From JBGTSJ01 sp041940305 (lineage in GTDB: Bacteria; Planctomycetota; Planctomycetia; Planctomycetales; Planctomycetaceae): a stretch of DNA of 64,000 nucleotides. Positions within the stretch are counted from its first letter, which is position 1. Every line of letters starts with the position of its first letter. Below, piece by piece: positions 27,768 to 35,622 of this stretch. The notes beneath the pieces were generated by a model. That model was not told the origin of the DNA and did no database searches. It was given only the letters and a program-made list of their open reading frames with translations. The stretch is taken from the NCBI GenBank assembly GCA_041940305.1, contig JBGTSJ010000002.1:310001-374000 (forward strand). Reading direction: 5' to 3'. The position numbers were made by a program, and so were the translations under genes.

Positions 27768-28253
27768 ATGTCACGACTGTCATTGATGCTGGCCCGCTTC
27801 TCCCTGTCCGCCTGGGTCGGTGCGGCGGTCATGTTCGTCGTCATCGGCGTCCGCGAGGTCACCTGGCCCGGCTTTGATTCGGCCACGCGCGACCAGCTGG
27901 CGCTCCTCCGCTTCCCGCCGTACTACCTGTTCGGCTTCGCACTGGTCGGTTGCGCGACGGCGGCCTGCAGCCTGTCGCTGGTCGGAAGAGCGATCCGTCG
28001 GCGGCGCGGCGTGACAGTCCTGCTCATCCTCGCAGCGGCGTTGACGCTTATGACCTACGACTACCTCAAGGTCTATAGCCCCCTGGCCGCGATGGTCACT
28101 CCCCCGGGGTCACCGAAGCCGGCGGAGTTCGACGAACTGCATCGACGCTCCGAGATTGTGAACTCCATCGATGTCGGACTCTGCTGGGTCGCGGCGCTGC
28201 TGCTGTGCTGGCCGTCGCCGACGCAGTCCTCACCCGCTGCGGAAGTCCGGTGA
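27768..28253 (+). CDS. DUF4149-like small membrane protein
   Basis: A 161-residue protein with four hydrophobic segments (about 10-28, 48-68, 82-98, 135-151) and a polar loop carrying LHRRSEIVNSIDV, the pattern seen in DUF4149/TMEM205-like proteins. No enzyme motif. The start codon abuts the end of repeat family 1 copy B, so its ribosome-binding region (GACGAAGGTTC) is supplied by the repeat. It is 57 bases upstream of the AroD/AroE-like gene. Confidence 0.7.
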   Translation: MSRLSLMLARFSLSAWVGAAVMFVVIGVREVTWPGFDSATRDQLALLRFPPYYLFGFALVGCATAACSLSLVGRAIRRRRGVTVLLILAAALTLMTYDYLKVYSPLAAMVTPPGSPKPAEFDELHRRSEIVNSIDVGLCWVAALLLCWPSPTQSSPAAEVR

Positions 28254-28310
28254 GCGGCTGCTCGACACGCCCCCTCGTCCGGGTATGATGGCCCGGCAAA
28301 GGGCATTCTC

Positions 28311-29765
28311 ATGATCTGCATCTCCGTTGCGCCGACGTCACGGAAGCTCGCCAAGGCCGACCTCCTGAACGCGGCCCGCTTCGGAGACATCATCGAGCTC
28401 TGTCTCGACCACCTGGCCAAAGAGCCGGACGTCAAGGATCTGCTCTCGACGATCAGCAAGCCCATCATCATCTCCTGCCGCCGCAAGCAGGACGGAGGGC
28501 ATTGGGAAGGGACGGAGGAAGCACGGCTGATGCTGCTGCGGCAGGCCATCGTCGCCGGTCCCGCCTATATCGAACTGGATCTCGACATCGCGCCCAGCAT
28601 TCCACGGTTCGGCAGCACGCAGCGAATTATCAGCTTCACACGGCTGGATCGCCCCGAGGACGACATCGACGGGATCTTCGCCGACGCGGCGCAACATCAC
28701 GCCGACGTCGTCAAGTTCACCTGGCCCACGCCCACGCTCGACGACGCCTGGCCGCTGCTGCTCGCCGTCAGTCAGAAGCGCCGGTTGCCCATCGTCGGCC
28801 TCGGCCTGGGACGGGCGGACCTGACGTTCTCATTGCTGGGTCGCAAGTACGGGTCCCCCTGGATCTATGCCGCGCTGGAGCAGGGCATGGCCGCCTTCCC
28901 CGGCCAGGCGACCGTCTTTGACCTGGATGAAACGTATCACTGGCGGGACATCGACAAGAAGACGGCATTCGTCGCCGTCGCTGGTTTCGGCCCCAGCCAG
29001 ACGGCCACCACGCGCATCCTGAATGCCGGATTTCAGGAGCTGGGACTCAACGTCCGCTGCCTGCCGATCGAAGTCGGCGAACTGAAGCAGCTGCGCAAGA
29101 TGCTGGATGCGCTCAAGGTGCGGGCCGTCATCGTCGGCAGCGGCCTCGGGTCGAAGATGCTTCCGCTCGCCGACGAGATCGACAGCGTCGATCGCCAGAC
29201 GGGTTATGTCGACCTGCTGCTGCGCAAATCGGACGACAAGTGGCACGGCTACAACTCATTGTGGCGCTGCGGGCTGAAAGCACTCGAAGCACAGCTCTCT
29301 CAGGACGGTCGCGAGCATCCGCTGGAGCGCTGCAACATGCTCGTCCTCGGCACCGGCGGAGCGGCGCCGGCGCTGGTCTACGCCGGCACGCACCGCAAGG
29401 CGCTGGTGAGCATCTGTGGTCCCAACGACAAGGAGGCCCAGCGCATCGCCTCGGCGCTCAACTGCCGGCATATCCCGTTTCAGAACGCCTACAGCACGCT
29501 CGCCGATGCGGTGGTCATTGCCGATCCTGCGATCAAGAGCGGCGTGAACCAGGGATGCATCAATCCCTCGCTGCTGAAGGCCGGAATGACGGTGCTGGAC
29601 GTCAGCGATCCGCCGGTGGAGCATCCGTTGTTCGAGGAAGCCCGCGAGCGGGGCTGCCGGTTAATTGATCCGGCCGAAGTCTTTGCAGGGCAGGTCGCCG
29701 CCCAGTTCAAGTCCATCACCGGAAAGGACCTGCCGTCCGGCGCCGTGGCCGCGGCTCTCACGTGA
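28311..29765 (+). CDS. Fused type I 3-dehydroquinate dehydratase / shikimate dehydrogenase-like protein
   Basis: A 484-residue fusion. Residues 1-210 resemble AroD: IIELCLDHL, IIISCRRKQDGG, YIELDLD, and Schiff-base Lys135 in ADVVKFTWP. Residues 215-484 resemble AroE with the nucleotide-binding LVLGTGGAAPAL and DVSDPP region. Several catalytic residues differ: the dehydratase histidine position reads SFTRLD (Thr110), the arginine before the C-terminal helix is replaced, and the GxNTD aspartate of the dehydrogenase reads GYNSL (Leu317), while Lys282 remains. It may be a divergent enzyme or a re-purposed paralogue. Start ATG fits the domain. Confidence 0.8.
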   Translation: MICISVAPTSRKLAKADLLNAARFGDIIELCLDHLAKEPDVKDLLSTISKPIIISCRRKQDGGHWEGTEEARLMLLRQAIVAGPAYIELDLDIAPSIPRFGSTQRIISFTRLDRPEDDIDGIFADAAQHHADVVKFTWPTPTLDDAWPLLLAVSQKRRLPIVGLGLGRADLTFSLLGRKYGSPWIYAALEQGMAAFPGQATVFDLDETYHWRDIDKKTAFVAVAGFGPSQTATTRILNAGFQELGLNVRCLPIEVGELKQLRKMLDALKVRAVIVGSGLGSKMLPLADEIDSVDRQTGYVDLLLRKSDDKWHGYNSLWRCGLKALEAQLSQDGREHPLERCNMLVLGTGGAAPALVYAGTHRKALVSICGPNDKEAQRIASALNCRHIPFQNAYSTLADAVVIADPAIKSGVNQGCINPSLLKAGMTVLDVSDPPVEHPLFEEARERGCRLIDPAEVFAGQVAAQFKSITGKDLPSGAVAAALT

Positions 29766-29808
29766 GCTCCCACACACCCCGGCGCCTCTTCGACGTTTGA
29801 GCATTCTG

Positions 29809-30318
29809 ATGGCCGTACCGCGTGTGGAATGGGAATGTCCGGAGTGCGGCCGCCGCTATGCCATTCGCGCCGACATGCCTACGCCGGCCGCCTGTCCGCA
29901 ATGCCTGCCTGCGGAAAGCACCGCAACTCACATCGAGCACCAGCCCAGCAGCAGCCGCGCCGCCGCAACAACCAGCGCTCGGTCGTCCGACGTCGCCGTG
30001 ACTGCGGATACCGATGCCGCCCCCTTCGCTGCCAGCAGGCTCCCCGCGTCAGATCGCGCGCCCCGCTATCGGGCCCTGCGGTTGTTGTCTGTCATCCTTC
30101 GAATTCTCGCGGCGCTGACATTCGTCGCGTCGGTGGCCGCGCTCACGCTGATGCTGCTGGCGGCCTTCCGGATTCAGAATCCCGATCTGCGAACAACCGC
30201 AATCCTCACGCATCTGGCCACGTTCGGCGGAACGTTGCTGATGGCCGTCCTGCTGTGGGCGACGGCGGAACTCATTCACCTGCTCATCGACATCGAAGCA
30301 AACACCCGCCGCCGCTGA
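29809..30318 (+). CDS. Zinc-ribbon membrane protein
   Basis: A 169-residue protein. An N-terminal zinc ribbon (CPECG at about 10-14, CPQC at about 28-31) is followed by a low-complexity Ser/Ala/Thr linker and two membrane segments (about 92-118 and 130-155). The start at 29809 (MAVPRVEWEC) is chosen because the longer frame to 29665 overlaps the preceding gene by 100 bases. No further function recognised. Confidence 0.75.
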   Translation: MAVPRVEWECPECGRRYAIRADMPTPAACPQCLPAESTATHIEHQPSSSRAAATTSARSSDVAVTADTDAAPFAASRLPASDRAPRYRALRLLSVILRILAALTFVASVAALTLMLLAAFRIQNPDLRTTAILTHLATFGGTLLMAVLLWATAELIHLLIDIEANTRRR

Positions 30319-30345
30319 GAAGTCCACCCTCTCGCACAGGATCGG

Positions 30346-32517
30346 TCAGGGCGATTCAGGAGCCGACCCGGTCGCCGGTCCCAACGCGGTGAGGCGGTCG
30401 GGCTGTGCAATCAGCAGAGTCGGTCCCGCCACCACCAGGTTGCCGCCCGAGATCTGCTGCAACGCCCGCAACGGGATGCGGCGCCGCAGCGTCCACGACG
30501 ACAGGTCCACCACAAACAGTTCGCTGCGCGACGTCCACAGCACGTCCGTCCCGGCGATCACCCCCCGCCCAAAGCCGTGCCCCGCCGGATCGGCGAATCC
30601 GATCGGACGCCGCAGCGGCCGGCCGGTGGGAGCGTCGAGCCCCCACAGGCGATCTCCCAGGGCGATCACCGTCTCATCCGCCACGCCCAGCAGGCTCGTC
30701 ACCCGCTCCGGCTCGGGAACACTCCAGATGGTCACTCCCGTCGCGGCGTCGAACGCGATGATGCGGTCGCTGTCGCGGGGCGCCACAAACAACTGTCCGG
30801 CATGATAGATCGGCTGAGACAGTCGTCGTGCGGCGGGATCGCTTAACTCGTTGGTGGACTGGGACCGCGACGGATACGTCGCCGCCCAGCGCAGCCTTCC
30901 CGTCTCGCCATCGACGGCCGCCACGACTCCCGCCCCGGTCTCGCAGAACACCAGGCCAGCCGCGACTGTCAGCACATCATGATCCACCAGGTGATACAGC
31001 GCGGGAGCCTGTTGCAGAGCGCTGCCGATCCGCCGTTCCCAGATCTTCTCGCCCGAAGTCGCCGAGAGACAAGCGACACCCATCTCCAGCTGCGGGCTCG
31101 AACGCCGCAGGGGGACGAACAGCCTCTCATCCACGACAAGGGGAGCGCCGGAAAACGACCAGCCCGGCTCGTCCAGCACGTCCCCTGCGGCGGCGGCCCA
31201 CTCCAGCCGCCCTTCGGCGTGCGCGAGGTCGAGGCAGATCAGCTGCGACGGCGGCGACTGGATCGCCTCAGCCGCAATGGTCGTGATCGGCAGTCCCATC
31301 CGGGCGTAGTACCGGCCATCGGAGACACTCGCCGTGAATCGCGGGACACCCGCCGTGGGCATGGTGAGTCCCGACGTCAGCAGGGGTCCTGTGTAGATCT
31401 CACCCACATCATCATCCAGTCCGGAAGGCCACTTCGGTTGTCCGGTCTGCAGTTGGAGCGCCCGCACGGAATCTGCGTCGTTGATGAGCACCGTGTCGTT
31501 CCAGACGACCGGTTCAAAACTCGCCGTGCCGAAGTCCGGCAGCGCGGGCTGCTTCCGTTCGATCAACGGCAATCGGACCCGCGGCAATGGCGTCTGCCAG
31601 CGAATGACGTCCAATTGCGGAGCGTGCGGTGCGACGCCGTTCCGCTCCGGTCCGCCGCCGAGCGTGAGCCACTCGGCCTCGTCGAGGACGCTCCACTCCG
31701 CCGACGCCTGCCAGACTTCGTCAAGGATCTCGGCCAGCCGTCCGTCGCGTGCGGCGAGTTGTCCATCGGCATCCGGATGGATTTGCTGGAACGCATCCAA
31801 TTCCCGTCGCACGCGCGCCGAGTCCCGCTGCATGATCGAGCAGAGGACCAGCCGCGCCCGGATCTGCGCGGCGTCCAGTTCGGTGTCCGGATACCGCCGC
31901 ACGAGCGGGCTCCCCTCGCCGGCCGGCAGCGGGAGCAGCATCGTCCAGTACATCCGGGCGGCGTCGAACTCTCCTTCGAGCCAGCATTGGTCCGCCAGCC
32001 AGACCAGTGCATCGTCGCCGTAACTGCTGGCGAAGCCCTCGCGCACTACCTGCCGCATCAGGTCGCCGCTCTGCAGCCGCGCGGATTCCTCAAAGAGCGA
32101 GCGAATCGGGGGATCGATGCGCTGCCGCAGTCGGGCCAGCCCTTCGGCCGGCAGGCGCGCCAGTTCCGCCGAGCAGGCATCACGGACACTCAGCAGCCGC
32201 CCCGGCTCTGTCTCCACCAGTGCATCGCCGAACTCGGCCGAGATCTCCTGCAACGCGTCAATTGCCGCGTCCCATTGACCGAGATCGATCAGGTCGCGCG
32301 TGCCGGCGAACCGCTTTGCAGCAGGCAACGACACATTGAGTCCGGACGACTCTGGCGAGATGGGGCCATCCTGTCCGGCTGCCCCACCCGCAATCACGAC
32401 ACACACAACGGCCGGCAGCACACGCCACCGAAACCGGCATCGCACGAACAGCGAGGCCGGATGCGGTTCTGAGCGGCCGGTGTCAGCGCGAGCGTTCACG
32501 CAGCAAATGACCGGCAT
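30346..32517 (-). CDS. Large exported PQQ-like propeller with helical N-terminal domain
   Basis: A 723-residue protein with a signal-like segment (about 30-48). An alpha-helical, TPR-like region (about 70-270: LGQWDAAIDALQ, YGDDALVWLADQCW) is followed by a BamB-type propeller (about 300-715: SATSGEKIWERRIG, DGETGRLRWAATY, DAATGVTIWSV, DAPTGRPLRRP). The ATG at 32517 overlaps the upstream tiny gene by 35 bases; a GTG at 32445 would avoid the overlap and leaves the signal segment at the very N-terminus. Likely part of the small minus-strand set starting at 33582. Confidence 0.82.
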   Translation of the reverse strand: MPVICCVNARADTGRSEPHPASLFVRCRFRWRVLPAVVCVVIAGGAAGQDGPISPESSGLNVSLPAAKRFAGTRDLIDLGQWDAAIDALQEISAEFGDALVETEPGRLLSVRDACSAELARLPAEGLARLRQRIDPPIRSLFEESARLQSGDLMRQVVREGFASSYGDDALVWLADQCWLEGEFDAARMYWTMLLPLPAGEGSPLVRRYPDTELDAAQIRARLVLCSIMQRDSARVRRELDAFQQIHPDADGQLAARDGRLAEILDEVWQASAEWSVLDEAEWLTLGGGPERNGVAPHAPQLDVIRWQTPLPRVRLPLIERKQPALPDFGTASFEPVVWNDTVLINDADSVRALQLQTGQPKWPSGLDDDVGEIYTGPLLTSGLTMPTAGVPRFTASVSDGRYYARMGLPITTIAAEAIQSPPSQLICLDLAHAEGRLEWAAAAGDVLDEPGWSFSGAPLVVDERLFVPLRRSSPQLEMGVACLSATSGEKIWERRIGSALQQAPALYHLVDHDVLTVAAGLVFCETGAGVVAAVDGETGRLRWAATYPSRSQSTNELSDPAARRLSQPIYHAGQLFVAPRDSDRIIAFDAATGVTIWSVPEPERVTSLLGVADETVIALGDRLWGLDAPTGRPLRRPIGFADPAGHGFGRGVIAGTDVLWTSRSELFVVDLSSWTLRRRIPLRALQQISGGNLVVAGPTLLIAQPDRLTALGPATGSAPESP

Positions 32518-32653
32518 AGAACACCACCGCGCCGGCGATGGTCAGCGCCGGCATCCAGATGAGCGAAAAGCCCCAGTTGAGTTGCCAGACAATGAGCAGC
32601 GGCAGGAACACAAGGGCGGCGAACTGCAGCGCAAATCCCAGCTGGTTTCGCAT
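32483..32653 (-). CDS. Tiny two-segment membrane protein
   Basis: An ORF of 56 residues beginning MRNQLGFALQFAALVFLP, with two hydrophobic segments (about 6-24 and 29-49) and a basic end (LRERSR). An alternative start two codons upstream (32659) exists. It lies between the cupredoxin-like gene and the propeller gene on the same strand, 83 bases after the former, and overlaps the latter. Hydrophobic pattern and position support a real gene; no family recognised. Confidence 0.55.
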   Translation of the reverse strand: MRNQLGFALQFAALVFLPLLIVWQLNWGFSLIWMPALTIAGAVVFYAGHLLRERSR

Positions 32654-32687
32654 GAGCATTCATCGTTGCACCGCGACGATGCACCAA

Positions 32688-32711
32688 CCCCGGCGCTGAT
32701 TCGCGCCGGGG
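32688..32711 (-). terminator. GC-rich hairpin after the cupredoxin-like gene
   Basis: Arms CCCCGGCGC and GCGCCGGGG (9 bp, 6-base loop) start 26 bases past the stop. On the minus strand no T-run follows, so it may be a weak or Rho-aided terminator or an mRNA-stabilising hairpin. Confidence 0.5.
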
Positions 32712-32736
32712 CCGGCTGCATGCGTCAATTTCGCGA

Positions 32737-33582
32737 CTACTTCTTGAACGCGTCGGCCGGTACCAGCACCGGGCCGACGGTCGTCGTCTCGCCGTCCACC
32801 ACGGTGATCTCAATCTCCTGCACCGGGCGTTTGGGATCGGACGGCTTGACCTGCTGCACGTTGTCGGTGTCCTCGACGTGGCCGGCGACGTATCCGGCCT
32901 TCTCCTGCCAGACGATGAACTTGTGCTTGCCCGCCGGAACGTTCTCCATCCGGAACCGGCCGTCCGCGTCCGTCACCGCCACATATGGGTGGTCCGTCAC
33001 CAGCCAGTATGCCGACATCCAGGGGTGGATGTCGCAGGAAACTTTCACCGGCGGCGTCCGCAGTTCGGAGCGCGGCATCGCCACCGGCACGCCGTCCCGC
33101 TCGTTGGGCCGGATGATCAGGTTGATCGCCTCGTTTGAGAACGGGCTGGTGCGTGTGTTGTGATTGACGCCGTCGTCGCTCTTGACCAGCACGGTCTGCG
33201 AAGTATGCACCACCAGCACGTGGGGCAGGAACATGCATCCCTTCTGATCGAACACCACCTCCGACTCTTCCGGCATCTTCAGATCGGGATGGATCTGCGA
33301 CGGGGCCTTGCGCATGTACAGGCAGATGTTCGCAATCCCCTTGTTCTCGGGATTGACGACCAGCGTCTGGTCAGGGACGCCGTTCTCGGCGCAGACTTCC
33401 GCGTCCTTCGCGCTGGCGTCCCCCTTGGCGATCAGCGGCGTGAGGTCCGGCGCTTCGCCGTCGAGCACCAGCTGGCCTTCGATCACGCCCCAGCCCTGGG
33501 CCTGAGCGGTCGTGGCGGAACAGGTCACAATCAGGGCCGACGCCGCAAGTGCGACGGCAGCGCGATTGACAAACGATCGCAT
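32737..33582 (-). CDS. Exported cupredoxin-like protein with carboxypeptidase-regulatory-like fold
   Basis: A 281-residue protein with a signal peptide (about 1-29, cut near AQA). Possible type I copper ligands are His141 (VNHN), then CDIHPWM (Cys183, His186, Met189). The region DADGRFRMENVPAGKHKFIVW (CarboxypepD_reg-like) surrounds the C-terminal half. The combination is seen in methylamine-utilisation-like and planctomycete electron-transfer proteins. Spacing Cys-x2-His-x2-Met is shorter than in plastocyanin. A strong hairpin follows the stop. Confidence 0.75.
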   Translation of the reverse strand: MRSFVNRAAVALAASALIVTCSATTAQAQGWGVIEGQLVLDGEAPDLTPLIAKGDASAKDAEVCAENGVPDQTLVVNPENKGIANICLYMRKAPSQIHPDLKMPEESEVVFDQKGCMFLPHVLVVHTSQTVLVKSDDGVNHNTRTSPFSNEAINLIIRPNERDGVPVAMPRSELRTPPVKVSCDIHPWMSAYWLVTDHPYVAVTDADGRFRMENVPAGKHKFIVWQEKAGYVAGHVEDTDNVQQVKPSDPKRPVQEIEITVVDGETTTVGPVLVPADAFKK

Positions 33583-33788
33583 GACGTCCTCCGAATTGAT
33601 GAAAGGGGCGGGACGCCGGTTGTGAGAAACTCCCTATTCCCCGGCGCTGCACGTTGGATGGAGCGGCTGTCCTGACCGCCGGTTATCACAATATCCGCTC
33701 TACGCGGGCTTTGCGAGCAATCGACGCCGGTTGCCCGCCAATGATTATAGGCATCCCGATTTCCGGGAAACGGGGATATCCGGCGATC

Positions 33789-35441
33789 TCAGTTGTCCCC
33801 GCCACCGAGAGCTCGAACCTGCTCCGGGCTGAGGGCTTTGTCATAGATCGCGACGTTCCGCAGTCTCCCGCTCAAATGGTCGTTCGCTCCGAAACCAACG
33901 GTCAGCGGGGCGTCAACAGTGAGATCGTAATCCGCAGCATCGAACTCGCGGGACGACGCCACAAGTTCCCCGTCCACGTACAACCGCAGCCGGTCGGACT
34001 CGCGCACCGCCACAACATGCCGCCAGCCCGGTTCGAGCGGCCGGTCGAGCGTCGCGTTGCGGCCGAACTCAATCGAGTGCACGCGGCCCGACGGCAATGT
34101 GCCGGCGAACAGGCGGCCGTCATAAATCGCCATGCTCCATACCCGGCGATACTTGACATCGGGCGTGTGGTCGAGCCGCGCGATGTGCGTCCAGTCCTCG
34201 CCGCCGTCATAACGGTACACTTCGCCCAGCGGCAGCGTGCCGCCATACATTTTGCCGTTGTAGACCATCAGCGGCATCGTCTCGAGTTCTTCCCCCAGCC
34301 GGCCCGCGAAGATCCACTCTTTCCCGCCGCCGTGTTTGTAGACCCGGGCGTTCGGCCACTCGCTGACGTACAGTTCGCCACGGTGCACGGCAAATCCGTA
34401 AGTCTGCGACGCTTCGCCCACCTGCCCGAGGTGCTCCCAGTTTTCGCCGTCGTAGCGGTAGACGGCCCCCTCGTCGTAGCCGGTGGCGTACAGCGCCCCA
34501 TCGTGCACGCAGAGCGCCTCGACGCGCTTGCCATCGGGAGTGCCGCATGACGTCCAGTCGTCCCCCTCTTCGTAACGGAAGAACCCGGCGGGGGCGTAGA
34601 GCGATCCGGCGTATAGCCGGTCCTTGAACACGACCAGTCCGCTGACTGCCTGCACCTCCGGCAGCGTTCCACAGTTCTCCCACTCTCCATCGGCGACGTA
34701 CCGATAGATCGTGCCGCCCGGATGCACGTTTTCGGAGTCCGCAAGCGCCGATCCCCGCAGACGGTACTGGGTCGCCGCGACGAACAATTCTCCGCGATAG
34801 ACCGCGAGCGTCGACACCGAGTTCGCTGGATGCGGGCTGCCGCAGTCGTGCCAGGCCTCGCCGTCAAAGCGAAACACGCGTCCCGACTGCTCAACCTCCG
34901 CCTCGCAGGTGCCGGCGAACAGCTGTCCGTCATGCACGGCCATCCCGAAGATCAGCACGGCGTCGCCGAGCCGGCCGTGGTCGGTCCACTGCGCATCGGC
35001 CTGGCCGTTGTCGATGCCGAAATGCAGCGTGCGGAGGTTTGACTGGCTCGACGTCACGCCGGCCGCATTGATGATGCTCAGGTGAAATCCGCGCCGGGAG
35101 TCCGGGTCGTACTGGCTGATGATGTCGCCGGGGACATCGTCGATCACTTCCGGAATGTGAACGCGAGCGGAGATGGTGAATTCGCCGCTGTGCAGCGGCG
35201 GTGCATTGCCAGATTTCAGCTTGAGCACGGAGGTGCGGCCGTTGAATTCGGCCGACGGCGTGGCGTCTCCGTCATGCCGCGAGAAGACCACATCGATGGC
35301 TTCCAGATCGCGGTTGTTACCGGAGTGATCGCGGGCGTCGGACTGCAACGGCCAGTGTGCGACGGGTTGTGGATCGGCGGACCGCACGTCCGCGACCCCG
35401 ACCAAGAGAAGTCCTGCCCACAGCCATCGACTCGCCTGCAT
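33789..35441 (-). CDS. Exported LamG-type protein interrupted by a beta-propeller
   Basis: A 550-residue protein with a signal peptide (about 1-21). Residues 25-135 form the first half of a LamG/concanavalin-like domain (VAHWPLQSDARDHSGN, HSGEFTISARVHIP). Residues about 145-450 are six or seven propeller-like repeats (FRFDGEAWHDCG, YRYVADGEWENCG, YRYDGENWEHLG, YRYDGGEDWTHIA). Residues 455-550 supply the second LamG half (GWRHVVAVRESDRLRLYVDG, GRLRNVAIYDKALSPEQV). Probably binds extracellular carbohydrate or protein. It is divergent from the PSD1 gene starting at 35623. Confidence 0.78.
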   Translation of the reverse strand: MQASRWLWAGLLLVGVADVRSADPQPVAHWPLQSDARDHSGNNRDLEAIDVVFSRHDGDATPSAEFNGRTSVLKLKSGNAPPLHSGEFTISARVHIPEVIDDVPGDIISQYDPDSRRGFHLSIINAAGVTSSQSNLRTLHFGIDNGQADAQWTDHGRLGDAVLIFGMAVHDGQLFAGTCEAEVEQSGRVFRFDGEAWHDCGSPHPANSVSTLAVYRGELFVAATQYRLRGSALADSENVHPGGTIYRYVADGEWENCGTLPEVQAVSGLVVFKDRLYAGSLYAPAGFFRYEEGDDWTSCGTPDGKRVEALCVHDGALYATGYDEGAVYRYDGENWEHLGQVGEASQTYGFAVHRGELYVSEWPNARVYKHGGGKEWIFAGRLGEELETMPLMVYNGKMYGGTLPLGEVYRYDGGEDWTHIARLDHTPDVKYRRVWSMAIYDGRLFAGTLPSGRVHSIEFGRNATLDRPLEPGWRHVVAVRESDRLRLYVDGELVASSREFDAADYDLTVDAPLTVGFGANDHLSGRLRNVAIYDKALSPEQVRALGGGDN

Positions 35442-35622
35442 CAGACAACCTCCTATCCGGAATGAGTTGAACTCGATACGAGAAAATCACGGTAATCGGA
35501 ATAGCGCACGTCTTGCCACTTGCCATCTCGGTGCAACACAGACGATGATACACATCAGTCACGTCGCATGCGTCCCCCGCCGCCGGTCGCATGCGAGATA
35601 CCTTCGACAGACGGGATACGGC

